This document shows, piece by piece, positions 49,142 through 62,447 of a DNA stretch of 64,000 nucleotides. The stretch is taken from positions 141,688,351 through 141,752,350 of the forward strand of contig CP136062.1 in NCBI GenBank assembly GCA_032622095.1, in the 5' to 3' direction. Source of the DNA: Siphonodentalium dalli. Lineage: Eukaryota > Mollusca > Scaphopoda > Gadilida > Siphonodentaliidae. How positions within the stretch are numbered: position 1 is the stretch's first letter; each line of letters opens with the position of its first letter. Under the pieces are notes generated by a model. That model saw nothing but the letters and a program-made list of their open reading frames with translations, searched no databases and was not told where the DNA came from. Position numbers and translations under genes: made by a program.

Positions 49142-50567
49142 TTGTATATATGTTCGGTTTATGGATCGATTTTTTACATGGATTTCTCAATTCGATCTGA
49201 CGAAATACCTTCCACATGCTATCCAAATATCCAATAATTCATGCAAGAGCACATACTCGTCCCGTTATTTCCACAATCAGCTAATTAAACTGACCGGCAT
49301 TTATTCTCACTGATTAATGACAACTCAGTGGGCGTTCATACATGGCTTTGACAACTCACGGCAGTTTCAGATTGGATACGGCCATCGTTGGGCCAGGCCA
49401 AGTCCAAGTCTTCTCGTACTAAAACCAGCTAAGATATTGGGATGGCTAGATGCTGGCATTTAGTCCGAGTTCGCGCCCTATACATTCTTATGACACGAGT
49501 TAAGCGTTAAAAAAATGACCCGCTCAAATAAAACCACAATTATATGAAATAAAATATCACAATTGCGACAATAAACGGATATTTTCCGCAGAAGACATGC
49601 TATTTGATCTGAAACCCACATCAGTTGTGAATTGAAAGCGGTAATTTAATGTGACAAAAGACATTTACCGCAGTGTTTACATATTTTTTAAAGTATGCGA
49701 ACTCAGTTGACCTCGCGAACTGTGTTCGGCACGTTCCGTTGAAAATATTCCGTAGATTCTCGGCTATATATAACCACGCACATGACGACGAATTCTCCAT
49801 TGTAATCGTAATTATGTGTGTCAATAAATAAACAAGAAAACCATAGTCAGAAATGGTAACGCCACCAATATCATATTATTAGCCATAAATATAAATTATA
49901 ATACAATTATTCTAAAAGCTTTCAAATTTTATGTGGGAAATTTGCATACTTCCATATTTCAAGTTTTCCTGTTTCTCGTGTTATACATTACTTTTTTCAA
50001 ACTGTCTACTTTATTACACAAGCTGATGGGCCCGACTTCGTCCGGGCTGTTTCCCATCTGATTTCCGACGAAAGGGGCGATTTGACCTTCAATTGACTAT
50101 TTCGAAAGTCAAGGTGGTCAGGGTCAGGGTCACGATTTGACCCGTCCAAAACACTTCCCGGACACAAAGACCCATACGTATCAAATTACGTTGAAATCTA
50201 TGGAAAGCCGAAGAGGACATGTTAGTTGCTAATTGCTAGATATACGACGCACGCCTTGTCTGCGCAGTTTGTTATAGCCTCCAGTATTTATTGAGCGTTA
50301 TAGCCCCACTGTTATAATTCGCCTTTAGCAGGCGTACTCTTGCCTCAGATTATTGAGATATTAGGTCACACGTAATTACATTAAATCGCATGGAAACATA
50401 GCAATTGTGTGGGCTGCTTGGCGTGAATATGTAATGAGAAATAAGGTCATACGTAATGACATTAAACTCAAGAAAACCCGCGAAAACAAAACAAAATCAC
50501 ATTTAATGTTTTAAGTTATTTCCTTCATAAAAAGAATCTTCGTGATTAACCTTAAAATAACATAAAC

Positions 50568-50686
50568 ATTCGGAATACAGAACCTTTGGAATAACGAACC
50601 TTCGGATTGGTGAACCTTCGGAATAGCGAACATTCAGAGAAATTTCGGAATAGTGGACTTTCGGAATAGTGAACCTTCGGAATAGA
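50568..50686. repeat. 16-bp minisatellite TTCGGAATAGCGAACC, block 1
   Basis: About seven imperfect repeats of TTCGGAATAGCGAACC, followed by a run of 13 C. Confidence 0.8.
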
Positions 50687-51121
50687 CATGCCCCCCCCCC
50701 CCCAATATTCATATTATATGCCCAGAGTTCAAAGGTATGGGCTCATAAAATTCTAAATTAGGCCCTTAAAATATTGAACTCCAAATTGGAGCCCACACAG
50801 AACATCCCTTAAGACAACTGTACCTGTGTCATGTCCCAATGCGGGAGGGTCCATATATACCACAACATTCATATTATATGCCAAGAATTCAAAGGTATGG
50901 GCCCAAGTAATCACATTAAATCTCAAGAAAACCCGCGAAAACAAAACAAAATCACATTTAATGTTCTAAGTTAAGTTATTTCCTCCTGTATCTGTATCGG
51001 TATGCGCGCAGGATCAGTTCGGATGTGAGCGCACACTCCATAAAAAGAATCTTTGTGATAATGAACCCTCTCAAATTAGTCTCAATACTTTACAATATAG
51101 AATTAACCTAAAAATAACAAA

Positions 51122-51186
51122 GACCTTCGGAATAGAGAACCTTCGGAATAGCGGACCTTCGGGATAGCGAACCTTCATAATAGAAC
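51122..51186. repeat. 16-bp minisatellite, block 2
   Basis: Four further copies of the same repeat (CCTTCGGAATAGAGAA and relatives), 430 bases from block 1. Confidence 0.75.
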
Positions 51187-51359
51187 CATGTCCCCACAAT
51201 TACACCGGTGACGTAAACACACTTGCTAATCTTTGTCGTACTATCGTGACTCTATCGGTACGGTTTATACTCAAGTACGAAATAACCATAATACATTCGC
51301 CCAGTGGATTATCGATCGACCACAGAATATGAAAAACTCTACACCACTGTGTGGCGTAA

Positions 51360-54300
51360 TAACAAGAAAACTAAGATGCATGCATCAGGTCGCCCTTGAA
51401 CTATCTACCATAGAATTGTTGTAGCTATCGATTATACATTTTGGAACACCTGTCTGTATGTATGTGTGTATGTATGAATGCATGTGTGTATGTGTTATAG
51501 ACTCTAACACTGCTCGACCGATCCGACTCGGATTTGGTATTTAACGTGTCAACTTGACCTCGCTCATAGGCATGTTTCTGGACCTTGACCGATTCGACTA
51601 AAAAATTGTGTGTAGGACTACTTCGATCCCGGGAGCAATATGGACACGTCCAATTTCACGTGGGACCATGTCCTCGAACGTGCTGATATAGGCATGTTTC
51701 TGGACCAATTGAACAATAGTTTGGCCAGACGCTGTATATACTGGGTACTGTCCAGATGGAGGCGATCACAAAAAAATCCCTAAATAGCCCGAATGAAGTC
51801 GAGTACATCAGCTAGTCTAATATATATTTTGGACATTTGTCTGTCTGTTTGTCTGTTAGCTATGGCCGGGAAAACTGCCGGACAGATTTGACGAAATTTG
51901 ATACCTAGGGGAAATTATTTCCAGGGAGTATTTTGGACGGGACGGACAAATCTTGATCCCGACCTGACTTTGACATCCAAAAAGATCAATTCAAGGTCAA
52001 ATCTGGTAAAACGGAAGGATTTCAACGAAATTTGATACCTACCGTTACTTTTGTCCCAGGAGTGTTTCTGATGGGTCAAATCATGACCCCGACCTGATCT
52101 TGACATTCAAAATTATCAATTCAAGGTCAAATCGGGTAAAGCCGGGCGGATTTCGACGGGTACTTTTGTCCGGGGAGTGTTTTGGACGGGTCAAATCGTG
52201 ACCCCGAAATGACCTTCACCTTTAAAATGGTCAATTCAAGGTTAAATCGCGCAATTCTCCGAAAATCAGAGGGGAACATCCCGGACGAAGTCGGGTCCAC
52301 CAGCTACTATTATATATTTCTAGATTTAGTTACAAACTAAATACCTGTATATTGTACAAAGAAATGTTTGACAAATATATCTATATCAATAATACCATAC
52401 GGGTCATTAAAATAGATACGACGAAACAAATTTTGAAGGGTGCATGTATCAGGTAAATTTTTATATTTCAAATGATAACAGGAATGCGGAAAGTTGAAGT
52501 ACCTACGTAATACTGGCTATCCGCATGAAGAGATATACATGTATATAAAAACCAAAATAGAAGATGACTGCTGGCGACAATGTTTTCCAAAAAAATTCAA
52601 AGCATTCGATAGCTCCCATCTAGTTGTCAGTCCGAAGATCAATATGAAGTTTGGTGACTATCAGATGATGATCGGACAAGGGGTGTCGTCTGTAGGATCA
52701 ACCAAATTATTTAGCCATAAAAATAGTAAAATTCAAGATCACGGCTGGCAGTGATGTTTTCACAAGGAAAGTATGAGAACAAAATATGGCTCACATCTAG
52801 CGGTGACCCAAAATATCCACATGAGAAAAAGTTCTCCAATAAAAGCTGGCTGCAGGGTGCGCCAATTGATTCAAATTTGAAATTTAGCAGGGTGTACTCA
52901 CTGTACTGCTGGTGGCTACACTCTTAGAACAAATGTGTATAAATACTACACAAAATGTGTTACAATTGATCTTAAACAAAATTGTGTAGAAATGACTTTT
53001 CGCCTCGGAGGCCAACATTACCAATTTTCGACCAAGCGCGGGTAATCTGCGGTAGCAACCTGTGACTCTCTTAAGGTAGGCTTTCGGAAGGGACGCTCGG
53101 CCGAGTTTGCCCGCCTCGACGGGTCGCCATTTTCGAGAGAGGCCGGCCGCGCGCGCGCACGCATCGCCTTATATATAGCTTGGACATCCCATCTGTGGTC
53201 AAACGAAGAAAAACACATCGACTTCGCCCTAAGCGAAGGTGTTATCGATAGCTCTTTTCGGCCATCTTTAGCCTCGGTGCCGTGGGACCCTCGGTCGAGA
53301 ACGAAACACAGGCGCCTGTTTCGCCCGCCGCGGCCTGAAATTTGATAGACTGGTGGACAAAACCACTGAATCCGTTGAATCAATATACATGTATACATGG
53401 ATTAATTTATATGCATTGTTATACACAGTACTGGTATATAAAGGTACTGAAAATAACTATATTACTAGTATACACACAATAAACCATATATCATGGCTAT
53501 GGGTTCTAATATCCGAACATGACAGCTGAGAACTTGGTGTGAATTGAAGAGTGGTGGTGTTTCAAGCATATCTAACCCTCCACGTTAGAAACATGCCATT
53601 AAATGGCATAAGTATAATCTAGCTTGAGGACAGAAGTGATCCATAAACCCCCCTTAATTCAACCAGGTCCTCGCGCGCGATGTATGGTCGATCACATGAT
53701 GATCTAGGGGGAATTAGAATTGTTGTATAAAAACAGCACTACATGTAAATATAAAATAAAATAGTGCTACATCTTATTACAGATTATTGCCAAATATAAT
53801 CAGTGACTATACAGACAGTCTGACAAAATAAAGTTTCAGTGACACTCTATCCGAATAGGGGAATAATTTCATATGTTACAGTCAATGGAGCAATTATGAA
53901 TCTGGAAAGGTGAAATTTCTAAGTAATACTAGATATCGACATGACGCGATAACATATAACGTAAATGCAATATGGCCGCTGGCGACCATTTTTTCCTATG
54001 AAATTCAAAAAATATTTGATAGCTCTTATCTGATAGATCAATATCAAGATAAATATGAAGTTTGGTGATGATCGGATGAGTGAAGTGGACTGTGGTCTGT
54101 GCTAAACGGTTTAGTAATGCTTTAAAAGATTCTTACCTTAATATTTTTATGTTCACTTTATAAACTTCACTGAGTCATCTTTGTCATGTATTGAATTTGA
54201 TATCTTTTGTTAACAGTTTATAAATCATGTATGTCTCATGTTTGTTATTTTAATTTATGTGTTTATTATCATTAAATAAAGTTGCATTCCTTAAAAAGAT

Positions 54301-55486
54301 TCGTACCTTAATGTTTTTATGTTCACTTTATAAACTTCACTGAGTCATCTTTGTCATGTATTGAATTTGATATCTTTTGTTAACAGTTTATAAATTATGT
54401 ATGTCTCGTGTTCGTTATTATATTGTATGTGTTTATTATCATTTAAAATAAATGTATTCACGTCCTCAATTATTATTTCACAAAAAAGCTCAAATACCCC
54501 AAAAACACAATAGTTTAGAGTCGCCAATTAGTTAATCCGATTACCTATAACACTAAGCACATAAGCCGCTTAATCTTTTAAATGGGACCGACCGTTTACA
54601 CTTTATAGAATGAAAGAACGAAAAGTTGAATAAAATCAACAAATTTGTGAATTTAAGAACAATTCAAACGTTAATATTGTCCATGTCATAACCCGGACAT
54701 ATGCACTATATTTCAGTCTTGTCCATTTATAAACAAAGAAGATAATGCGACATCAAGTCCGCTCACACATTTTATACACCTTTATAGTGTGTTTCAGAAC
54801 GAAAAAAAAATGAATAAAATCAACAAATTTGTAAATTTAAAAACAATTCAAACGTCGTTGTATTCCATGTCCCAGCCCGGACATATACACCAAATTTAAA
54901 TAATATTCATTGAGAAACAACGGACCAAACGCTATATAACACCCCGGTTACACCTTTTATTCCGAGTCGGACTCGGCCTCGGATACATCTTATAGTCCGT
55001 ACCGAATTGGCACACGTCGACTGGGGCGAGTTGGCCCTGGGGAGATTAGGCCGATCCGACACCTTCTATAATTTACAGTATGTACCCGTTTACGCGTAGT
55101 TTACTTTAGAAAGTTCCGCAATTAATACCGTAAATAGAGCGACTGTATTTGACAGGGATTGCCTCTGTTATTGATTATCAAGTTGCTATACATTAAAAAC
55201 AACAAATTCACATGCTCGTTCAAGCGCAGTAGTCTATTTTCCCCATGTTAAAGGACATCCACAAATACTAAATAACGCTAACCTACTGCAAATGTTCTAC
55301 ACGACAACTGTTAACATATTTGGGCTGAATTCATCTGATGCGGTATTATTCCTCAAAATAAACAACAAACCATCGTTACTTGGAAATGTAGTTTGGGCTA
55401 ACATTTACATAAATCCTCCACGTCATTTATCCGACACACACGTCAGATGAAAAACAGTCACCAGATAAACGCCCAAATTGGGCGAA
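51360..55486 (+). repeat. Dispersed repeat X, copy B
   Basis: Homologous to 33307-36570, from ACAAGAAAACTAAGATGCATG to the CCAAATTGGxCGAAAT end. It carries extra segments relative to copy A, notably 52917-53335 and about 250 bases near 54470-54780. It includes the 130-bp tandem block (51930-52307), a second Helitron-like end (GAAGTCGAGTACATCAGCTAG at 51795) and the 171-bp duplication at 54122-54430. Confidence 0.75.
52917..53335. mobile_element. GC-rich insertion with a 28S rRNA-like site
   Basis: Absent from copy A of repeat X (empty site near 34796). It begins TACACTCTTAGAACAAA. The last 335 bases are a GC island including GGCCGGCCGCGCGCGC. At 53063-53079 it reads TGACTCTCTTAAGGTAG, the highly conserved 28S rRNA segment cut by R2 retrotransposons, preceded by a poor match to the next 28S bases. 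Whether it derives from rDNA, an rDNA spacer or an rDNA-targeting element is undecided. Confidence 0.5.
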
Positions 55487-57775
55487 ATAAATACATAGAT
55501 TAAGTAAACATTGAAGATATAAATGTAATACATTAAATAAATTAACGGAATTACAACCTTCTCACAGTTTAAAACAGTGTAAACACAACGAGCATTAGAA
55601 TAATATGGGGTCTGCCATTTTGTTTGTACTGGACTGTGCGGAAGTTCTTCGTAACACTTCGGCTTTGAGTTAAAACGTAAAAAAATATAAAAACAGCGAT
55701 GTCGGTGACAATCAACCGGAATATTCTATGCGTAATTTAACATGAAAGTTAGATTAGTATACCTCATTATGACCATAAGATGTCACTCTTTCCGATGTAT
55801 ATAGCATCATGTATTGATTTGTTAGGTAAATCGAGTAAAATACACCACATATTCCCGCCACATATCCTGGGCGTAACTCGTGTCATAAGAATGTATAGGG
55901 CGCGAACTCGGACTAAATGCCAGCATCTAGCCATCCCAATATCTTAGCTGGTTTTGGTACGAGAAGACTTGGAATAGGCCAGGCCAGGCAAAGGTGTAGC
56001 TTTGTTTAATGATTTGGAGTATGTTTGGATGAATGCACATGAATGACGATCGTTGGGGGTGTGACCAATCACCCCCGTGTCGCAGTGACATTGTCCCTGA
56101 GATTGCCTGAATGACTTTGATTTTACATTAGTTTAGCATGTATTGTTTGTGCAGAACCGATTCCTAATATTCCAACGCCAATCGATCGAGAAAACGCTAT
56201 ATTTTACAAAGTTGCTTCACAATTCTTGGATAAACTGCTCGACAACTTATGAAACAGACGATGAACAAAACATGTAACAATGATTGGAACAAGCAATCAT
56301 GCAAGCTGCGCCGGTGCATCATTAAAGATCATTTACCCGTGCATTATCTTATATATGCGTACATGTAAATGTACATGTGCCTGCATGATTTAATAACATT
56401 TTGGTTTGCAACAGATTTACGCAGTTCGGAATATTTTATCGGAAGTTTGTATAGAAATACAGGTCGACAAGTTCAACTATGGGTTCAGATCAACGCGTTT
56501 TGCACGAGTGGTGCAGACACTTTTCAGACTTGGAATTTATCCAATTTGAAAACATATTTGGTTTCTGACTGATAACTCCAGATTTGGTTATTTTCTCGCA
56601 ACTAAAATTGGTACATGTGTGCTTCAAAACTGCAGGCAAATTCAACGTTTCGAATATGGGTAGGGTCCTCCGTTGATTTTGCACTAGTTCTAGCCCTTCT
56701 CAACATAATTAATCCGAGTTGATGTAATTTTTTATGAGTTTAACAAACTGGCGTATTTAGCCACGCCCAAGCGATGCTCTTGAATTCTGAACATTTAGTT
56801 CCGATAGTTACTACATGTTTTCATTTTATTATTTATTTTGTAATTAAAATATGTTGATATATTTTGCATTGCTTACTCTCTAAATTGAAGTCGTGACAAT
56901 GATAGCCTCGGACCCGTTTGTCTCTAGCATGTGACAATAAAGAGCGTTTATTTAATTATTTCTTTAAACGGTGAAAATAAAGAGCGTTCGTCTACATTAT
57001 GCGATAAACGTTGAATGCAGTTGATAAATATTTCCGACTTTGTCTGACTTTGTTAAGTCTTTCTCATGCATACGAATTATGTATAAATAAGTATTTCAGA
57101 TAATGATCGGCCCATTTTGTTAACAGGAACGCTACAAAAGCAAGACATTCCTAGATTTAGTTATTATCCCACTTGCAGGTTGGGGATATACTTGATTTGT
57201 TTGAACATATTTATTGTGACCCAAATATTACAACATCCTAAAGGAGATCGACCTATAATCGTCAGTTTTTTACGTACCGTTTAAATTTCGAAATGGCACG
57301 AGCACACTGAACGCAGTCCATAGAACTAAATATTCACAAAATCATTCCTTTACTTGGAAAACACGATATACCAACATTATAATTAGTCGAGATCGAAGTA
57401 GTATAAAACAGAACTTTTATGTGAGTACCCACGACCTGACGAATCAATGATGGGGGTAACATAAAGTCGGCAAGGCATACGATATTGAGTCGCCATACCC
57501 GACCTATAGTCGTCAGTATGTAAGTTAAAAAAACAAATGACATTTGAACACTGAAAAACGAAACTATGAATCGTGAACAATTATTTATTGTAGTTATGAA
57601 TCGTGATTCTGATTAACGGAAAGTCTTTTGCAGCTTCCTGGAATGCCGCGACGTATACATCTGCCACGAGAAATACGGTCATGCACAGCTGTTGCGGCCC
57701 AGTTCGTCTGCTCAGAAGTATGCAAATAACTGAATTTAATTACAAATCAGACGAGCAATGTCATGAATATCTCGT

Positions 57776-57781
57776 TTTATT
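57776..57781 (-). terminator. Poly(A) signal of light-chain copy 3
   Basis: AATAAA on the minus strand about 290 bases after the stop. Confidence 0.55.
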
Positions 57782-58068
57782 TGTCCAGACAACGATTTGC
57801 TTCATTATTAGATAGATTCCGAGTGATATTTTAAAGAAACTGGACTTTGCGAACACCATGCGTGCCTTTAAGCTATAGTTCCAAGAAGAAACAGTGTATT
57901 TTCATTGTCGAATATCCAATAATCGCCAAAGAACATTAACAGAACATACCCACAGAGAATGTCCTTATAAAATAGTCTCTGACTTTTCTCTGACGTAACA
58001 CATCTCGCACATGAATTTAAACCTGCCACATAATTAAAGTCCACATCATCCAGTGCAGCTAGACTTGA

Positions 58069-58548
58069 TCAATCATCGTTGTGCTTTCCTTTGATGATGT
58101 TAACGAACTCAGTGTAATTGAAGTGTCCTCCGGAGATAGGTGCTTCCTTCCAGGTCCGCGCGATCTCATCTTTAGTGAAGTTATCTCCCATGTTTTGAAG
58201 CAGATCTTTGAGGTATGCTTCCGGAATTGTTCCTTTCCCTTCCTCGTCGAACATTTTGAAAGCATCAATGAGTGTGCTCTCGGAATCCGTCCCGCCGATT
58301 TTCTCCCCAAACAAGGTAAGAAACATCGTGAAGTTAAGTGGACCTGGAGCCTCTTTCAGCATCTCTTTAAGATCCTTATCGTTCGGCGTCTTTCCGAATT
58401 GCGAATATATTTCCTTCAAATCAACCAACTCGATCAATCCATCTCTATTAGAATCGATCACAGAGAAAGCCTCTTTAAGTTCCTGCATAACTTTCTGTGG
58501 GAGTTTGGTGAAGGCTCCTGAAGCGCATTGTTTCGTCTTGTCAGCCAT
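58069..58548 (-). CDS. Myosin regulatory light chain, copy 3 (array unit 4)
   Basis: An intact intronless 159-codon frame. It is identical to the copy at 9478 apart from N to T in the C-terminal HFNYTEF. The first EF-hand loop DSNRDGLIELVD (residues 32-43) and the KEAPGPLNFTMFL block are unchanged. The upstream region keeps the TATATAAG box at 58635-58642 and TGACGTCA at 58708-58715, so with copy 2 it has the best preserved promoter. Low divergence implies recent duplication or gene conversion. Confidence 0.93.
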   Translation of the reverse strand: MADKTKQCASGAFTKLPQKVMQELKEAFSVIDSNRDGLIELVDLKEIYSQFGKTPNDKDLKEMLKEAPGPLNFTMFLTLFGEKIGGTDSESTLIDAFKMFDEEGKGTIPEAYLKDLLQNMGDNFTKDEIARTWKEAPISGGHFNYTEFVNIIKGKHNDD

Positions 58549-58634
58549 TTCGATTCTTTATTTCGATATCGACAACAGAAACTATGTCAGCCAGCGAATA
58601 GTGAGGTTTGGTAATGATTTCAGAGTCCGATACT

Positions 58635-58642
58635 CTTATATA
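58635..58642 (-). promoter_or_regulatory. TATA box of light-chain copy 3
   Basis: TATATAAG on the minus strand about 90 bases upstream of the ATG. Confidence 0.6.
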
Positions 58643-58707
58643 GGGGATATTTGACCATACATACCCGCCGGGTAGCACGAGCGCATCACTCCCGCTGGTG
58701 GCATATG

Positions 58708-58715
58708 TGACGTCA
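58708..58715. promoter_or_regulatory. CRE-like palindrome upstream of light-chain copy 3
   Basis: A perfect TGACGTCA adjacent to CATATG, in the same position as in copy 2. Confidence 0.45.
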
Positions 58716-59524
58716 TACTGGGCACAGCACCCGGTGTATGGCAATACTCGTATCTGATATGGCCGGTCAACTAATTGGATATACGTTAATTGTGTATAAC
58801 AACGGATAAAGATGTCATAATTATGTTATATCAACGTCCGTCTTACATATTAATTCAAGAATAAACATCCCGCGTATGAGGGCTGCTGGGTAGGCATGCA
58901 TGCTGCATACCCACATCTTGTCCTTGTTTTCAATCTGTGGGGTTTCTATAATTCAAGAATTAGTAATAATTCATAAACGACCATCCCTTTTATCTGGCCA
59001 TGCAAGCACCACGCCCGATGTCAGTCCATGCATGCTATCAATCTATGGGGAACCACAGAGCGATTTTAGTCTAGACGCGGCTGTTGGTCCTGATTTTGGT
59101 TTAGATATATATTCAGGGTTTCAGACCTCCAATTACAATCGTCGTCTGTTGTGTTCTGTTGAAAAAAATGCAGAAAACCGAATATGACTTATAAACTAGA
59201 CCTAAAATACCAAAGAATATAATTAAGTTATTGAAAATTTGACCAATTAATTGTTGTTGTCCCTTTAAAACAACGAAATTGTCTGAAATATTTGCATAGA
59301 AAATTCAATATCAAACAAAATAACGCATTTTACGGGGCACTTCTCGTTCCAAACCTGCTATTCTATACATAAGATTAAAAATAAAAGGTAATTATATCAT
59401 ATATCATAATAATTAGCCTGGAACATGCATAGGGTTATTTTGAAGTCTATGTTTGCAAAAGATAAGATACTGTGACCACGTTTTGACTCAGAACTACTGG
59501 CCATGATGACGGTCGAATATAGAC

Positions 59525-60300
59525 GTTGGACTTTGATCTTTCAAGATCCAACAGAGCAGCAACACAAGCAGCGACGTCTGGTGTCAGATTGCCAACTTTA
59601 TTGGTACCGTCGAACACGACAACATTATTCTTGGCGTGCCCCGTTTGATTCTCGCATTAGGCGGGCATCCTCAGGGGTGGTCAAAACGTTAACCAATTCT
59701 TGTGGGATAAGCCCGGCGGTTACCAATGGGTGATCTCGTTTTTCGAGTTGTTGAGATTGGCTTTCGTGACTATTATTGTTATTATTGTAATTGAAGCTTA
59801 AGGCGCTTCCATGGTTGAATGGTATTGAATTGAAGATATGCGCGCACTTTGAATGCTTCTTTATAAAAGCGTTTTTGTGAGGAGTGATCGAGCATTCAAT
59901 CGATATGCTGGGTGGGCAGTCCCCAAACGTGGTCACACCGCCATCGGTACAAATACTGGCATCGCTGGCGACTATAATTAAGTTACTTTTGGTTACCGTT
60001 CTCACAAACCGCGTTGAGAATTCCGTCTTCATCCATACCAACATTGATCGGCTTGTCCTCTTTGTCTGGTGGATTGGACGACTGCTGTTCTGCAAGACTT
60101 GTAGTTTCAGCATCCTGTTCATCTTGGGTTTCTTGTTCGCTTCCCAACGATACGTCTAGGTTAATGATATTTGGATCAGCATCACTAGAACAACCACATA
60201 GTAACATCACAGTCTCATCACAGTTATATATTTTGCTCCGGATTATATCGCAAGGCATTCGATTCGAGTGTTGTCCTCAATAAGTTGAAGTTGAAGTATT
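59525..60300 (-). pseudogene. Degraded Cys-rich gene, copy 3 (unit 4)
   Basis: The 3' part is the most open of the three. One frame runs from ASDASICTDGGVTTFGDCPP through FIKKHSKCAHIFNSIPFNH, an Asn-rich stretch (NYNNNNN) and LVTAGLIPQELVNVLTTPED to a stop at ARQE. The 5' part (MPCDIIRSKIYNCDETVML to NVGMDEDG) is in another frame. The acceptor AG is lost (TTCTTG for TTCTAG), and the WGQ region carries a stop. Probably non-functional. Confidence 0.5.
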
Positions 60301-61306
60301 TCCAAGAAAAGTATATCAATACTTTTTCAACAGCAAACTGTGGAACACCAATTAATATCTCTTATAATATTCAGGAGCCGTACATATAAGTTCACTTGTA
60401 TATTATGGTGTGTTATAAACATCTACTTACTTTTATACGTTGCGCGTAATTGGATCTATTTAGGTATAGGTAAGTTATAGGTATTCACAGACAAATTGAG
60501 TCATTGAAATTGAATCAAAATCCTGGTTCCGTGCCTACCAGAATTATAAACTGCACATTATTTCACACTCACACAAAGGGGAACATCTAATTTTGATAGG
60601 GTAATGATTCTGACCAAGTCTGCATGGGGCGTATATATATATAGTTTCGAGCATATCTGCCAAATATATGGTGGCCTGTTGAACTGTTAATCCACCAAGC
60701 AAAATAATTTTCTTACATGCATGGGAAGGGAAACACGATGAAAGATAGGTAAATGTAAATGAACTTCACATCATCTCTTGCGCATGCACTTTTTAACCCC
60801 AAAAGAAAGAAAACAATAACGGTTTCGATGTACAAGATTGTCGACAAAGGCACCTGTTATTCGAAAATGCTGTCGTCAGTGATGGCTTCTATGGTACGAA
60901 CATAATACTTACGAAATATGTATATTTCTGTGAAAACGCATGCCGTTTGATGGTAGTGATTACTTTTGGTTTGTGACGAGATAATTGATCTTTCTAAACA
61001 CGCGACACTTGAACTTATTTTGCCTCGCCCTAGAACGAGATTAACTGACGACATTACCTAGGTGACGACTTTATGTCGATGTACGTTAGATTGCAATTTT
61101 ATATGAACATATTGGATGAGGGTGCACATGGGATTGAACATAAGTTATATAACTTAGATTAGTTCCTCTTCCTGTTCACTGAAGATCACCGAGCTACTAT
61201 GTATCTGAAATGTGTAAAATAGTGTAGAACACGTTGAAATTCCGATACTGAATATGATAATTAATAATAACTTGGCATAAGTTGCTGTGGCCCATGTTAC
61301 TTACTT

Positions 61307-62294
61307 TTAGGGTGCATTTACATTGCTATAGAAATGTATACAGATCTGTATGAAGTCACGTGTCGCGCATTACTGTGATCACAACATGATTACTAATAGT
61401 GAACGCGCGCTCATCAGTACTCTGGTAATTGACAATTCACTGCGAGTCGTGTCAGTTTAGGCCAGACATAAAAATGTATCAACTATCAACAGATAACAGC
61501 GATTTGGTATGTGCCGCAGGTATTTAAAGTGTATCCTTATACCACTTGATAATGGTTCGAAGAAAGAATGAAAATCATGCAGTTACCCTACAACACCCTT
61601 TATTTGACCAAATGTAGTAAATTTTCCAACTGATGACAATTCCAATGACAATGTTGACCAGTGTAGGACAATATTGTTTTCTTAAATTACATGCAGTTTT
61701 TATATATAGCTGTTAGACAATAAATATGATGATAATGACTGGCCACGGGGAGGGAACAGGTCACAATCTTTCCAAGTGTTGGACATTTCCAACATTACAC
61801 CCGCCCCTATGATAAGGTTGGAAAATTTCCAGCTGATGGCCATTCCAGCTCAAAATTTTGATAAAAAGTAGGAAATTATGCAAATATTGGTCCGAAAACA
61901 ATACCCCCCCCCCAAATAAAATGTTTGAAAATCAAACTACAAGATCATTTTCAATCTATTGCTGGTTTGGAAATTACAACTAATGTTGTGTCAGGTATGA
62001 AATATCCAACAATTGAACAAGTTGCCACGTCCCTATCCGTGTTCAATATTCGAAATACACGGGTTGAAATGACAACGAAAACTAAAACACATTCGCCAAG
62101 CCCGAGTAACAATTAATCAAAACTGATTTGCCTGTCGCAATGCTTCGGCGTTGACCGTGACGTATAGCGGACACGATTTTTGCTCACACGAACTAATACC
62201 GTTTTCTTTCTGTGTGCATTTCTATATCAACCCGTTTACACTAGTCTGATTGTAGATCTATGTACATTTCTATAGCAATGTAAATGCACCCTTA
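61307..62294. mobile_element. Harbinger-like non-autonomous element with TTA duplication
   Basis: The empty site is preserved in unit 1 at 12868. The 982-bp element (61310-62291) starts GGGTGCATTTACATTGCTAT and ends with its reverse complement. The arms match for about 40 bases with few mismatches, and TTA flanks both sides. A 3-bp T(T/A)A duplication with G-rich ends suits PIF/Harbinger. The 63-codon frame at 61925-62116 does not resemble a transposase. Confidence 0.85.
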
Positions 62295-62447
62295 GCAATA
62301 CTCAATTCGTATATTCGGTCATGAGGACGGGAAGAATTACAATACCCCCTCCCTGTATTGAACCATCGCGCCTAACTGGACCAGAAAGCCTCTAATTTGA
62401 ATGTCCTCTTATATGGAAATTAGTGTCAATATGAGTTTCAGTGAAAC

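Larger units (their letters stand above)
49831..55486. mobile_element. 5.66-kb composite insertion in unit 4
   Basis: It is absent from the homologous sites in units 1 and 2 (AATAAATAAATAAATACATAG). It starts ACAAGAAAACCATAG and ends CCCAAATTGGGCG. An AAATAA duplication is possible, but the target is too simple to be sure. The distal 4.1 kb is a second copy of dispersed repeat X. The proximal 1.5 kb is specific to this insertion and contains an inverted Helitron-like end (50020-50060) and a 16-bp minisatellite. No transposition protein was found. Confidence 0.75.
49393..55986. mobile_element. Long-inverted-repeat element, unit 4, split by an insertion
   Basis: The left arm is at 49393-49502 and the right arm at 55874-55986. 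The interior is interrupted by 5.66 kb (49831-55486) within an AATAAATAAA tract. Removing the insertion restores colinearity with units 1 and 2, which gives the order of events: element first, unit duplication next, insertion last. Confidence 0.8.
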
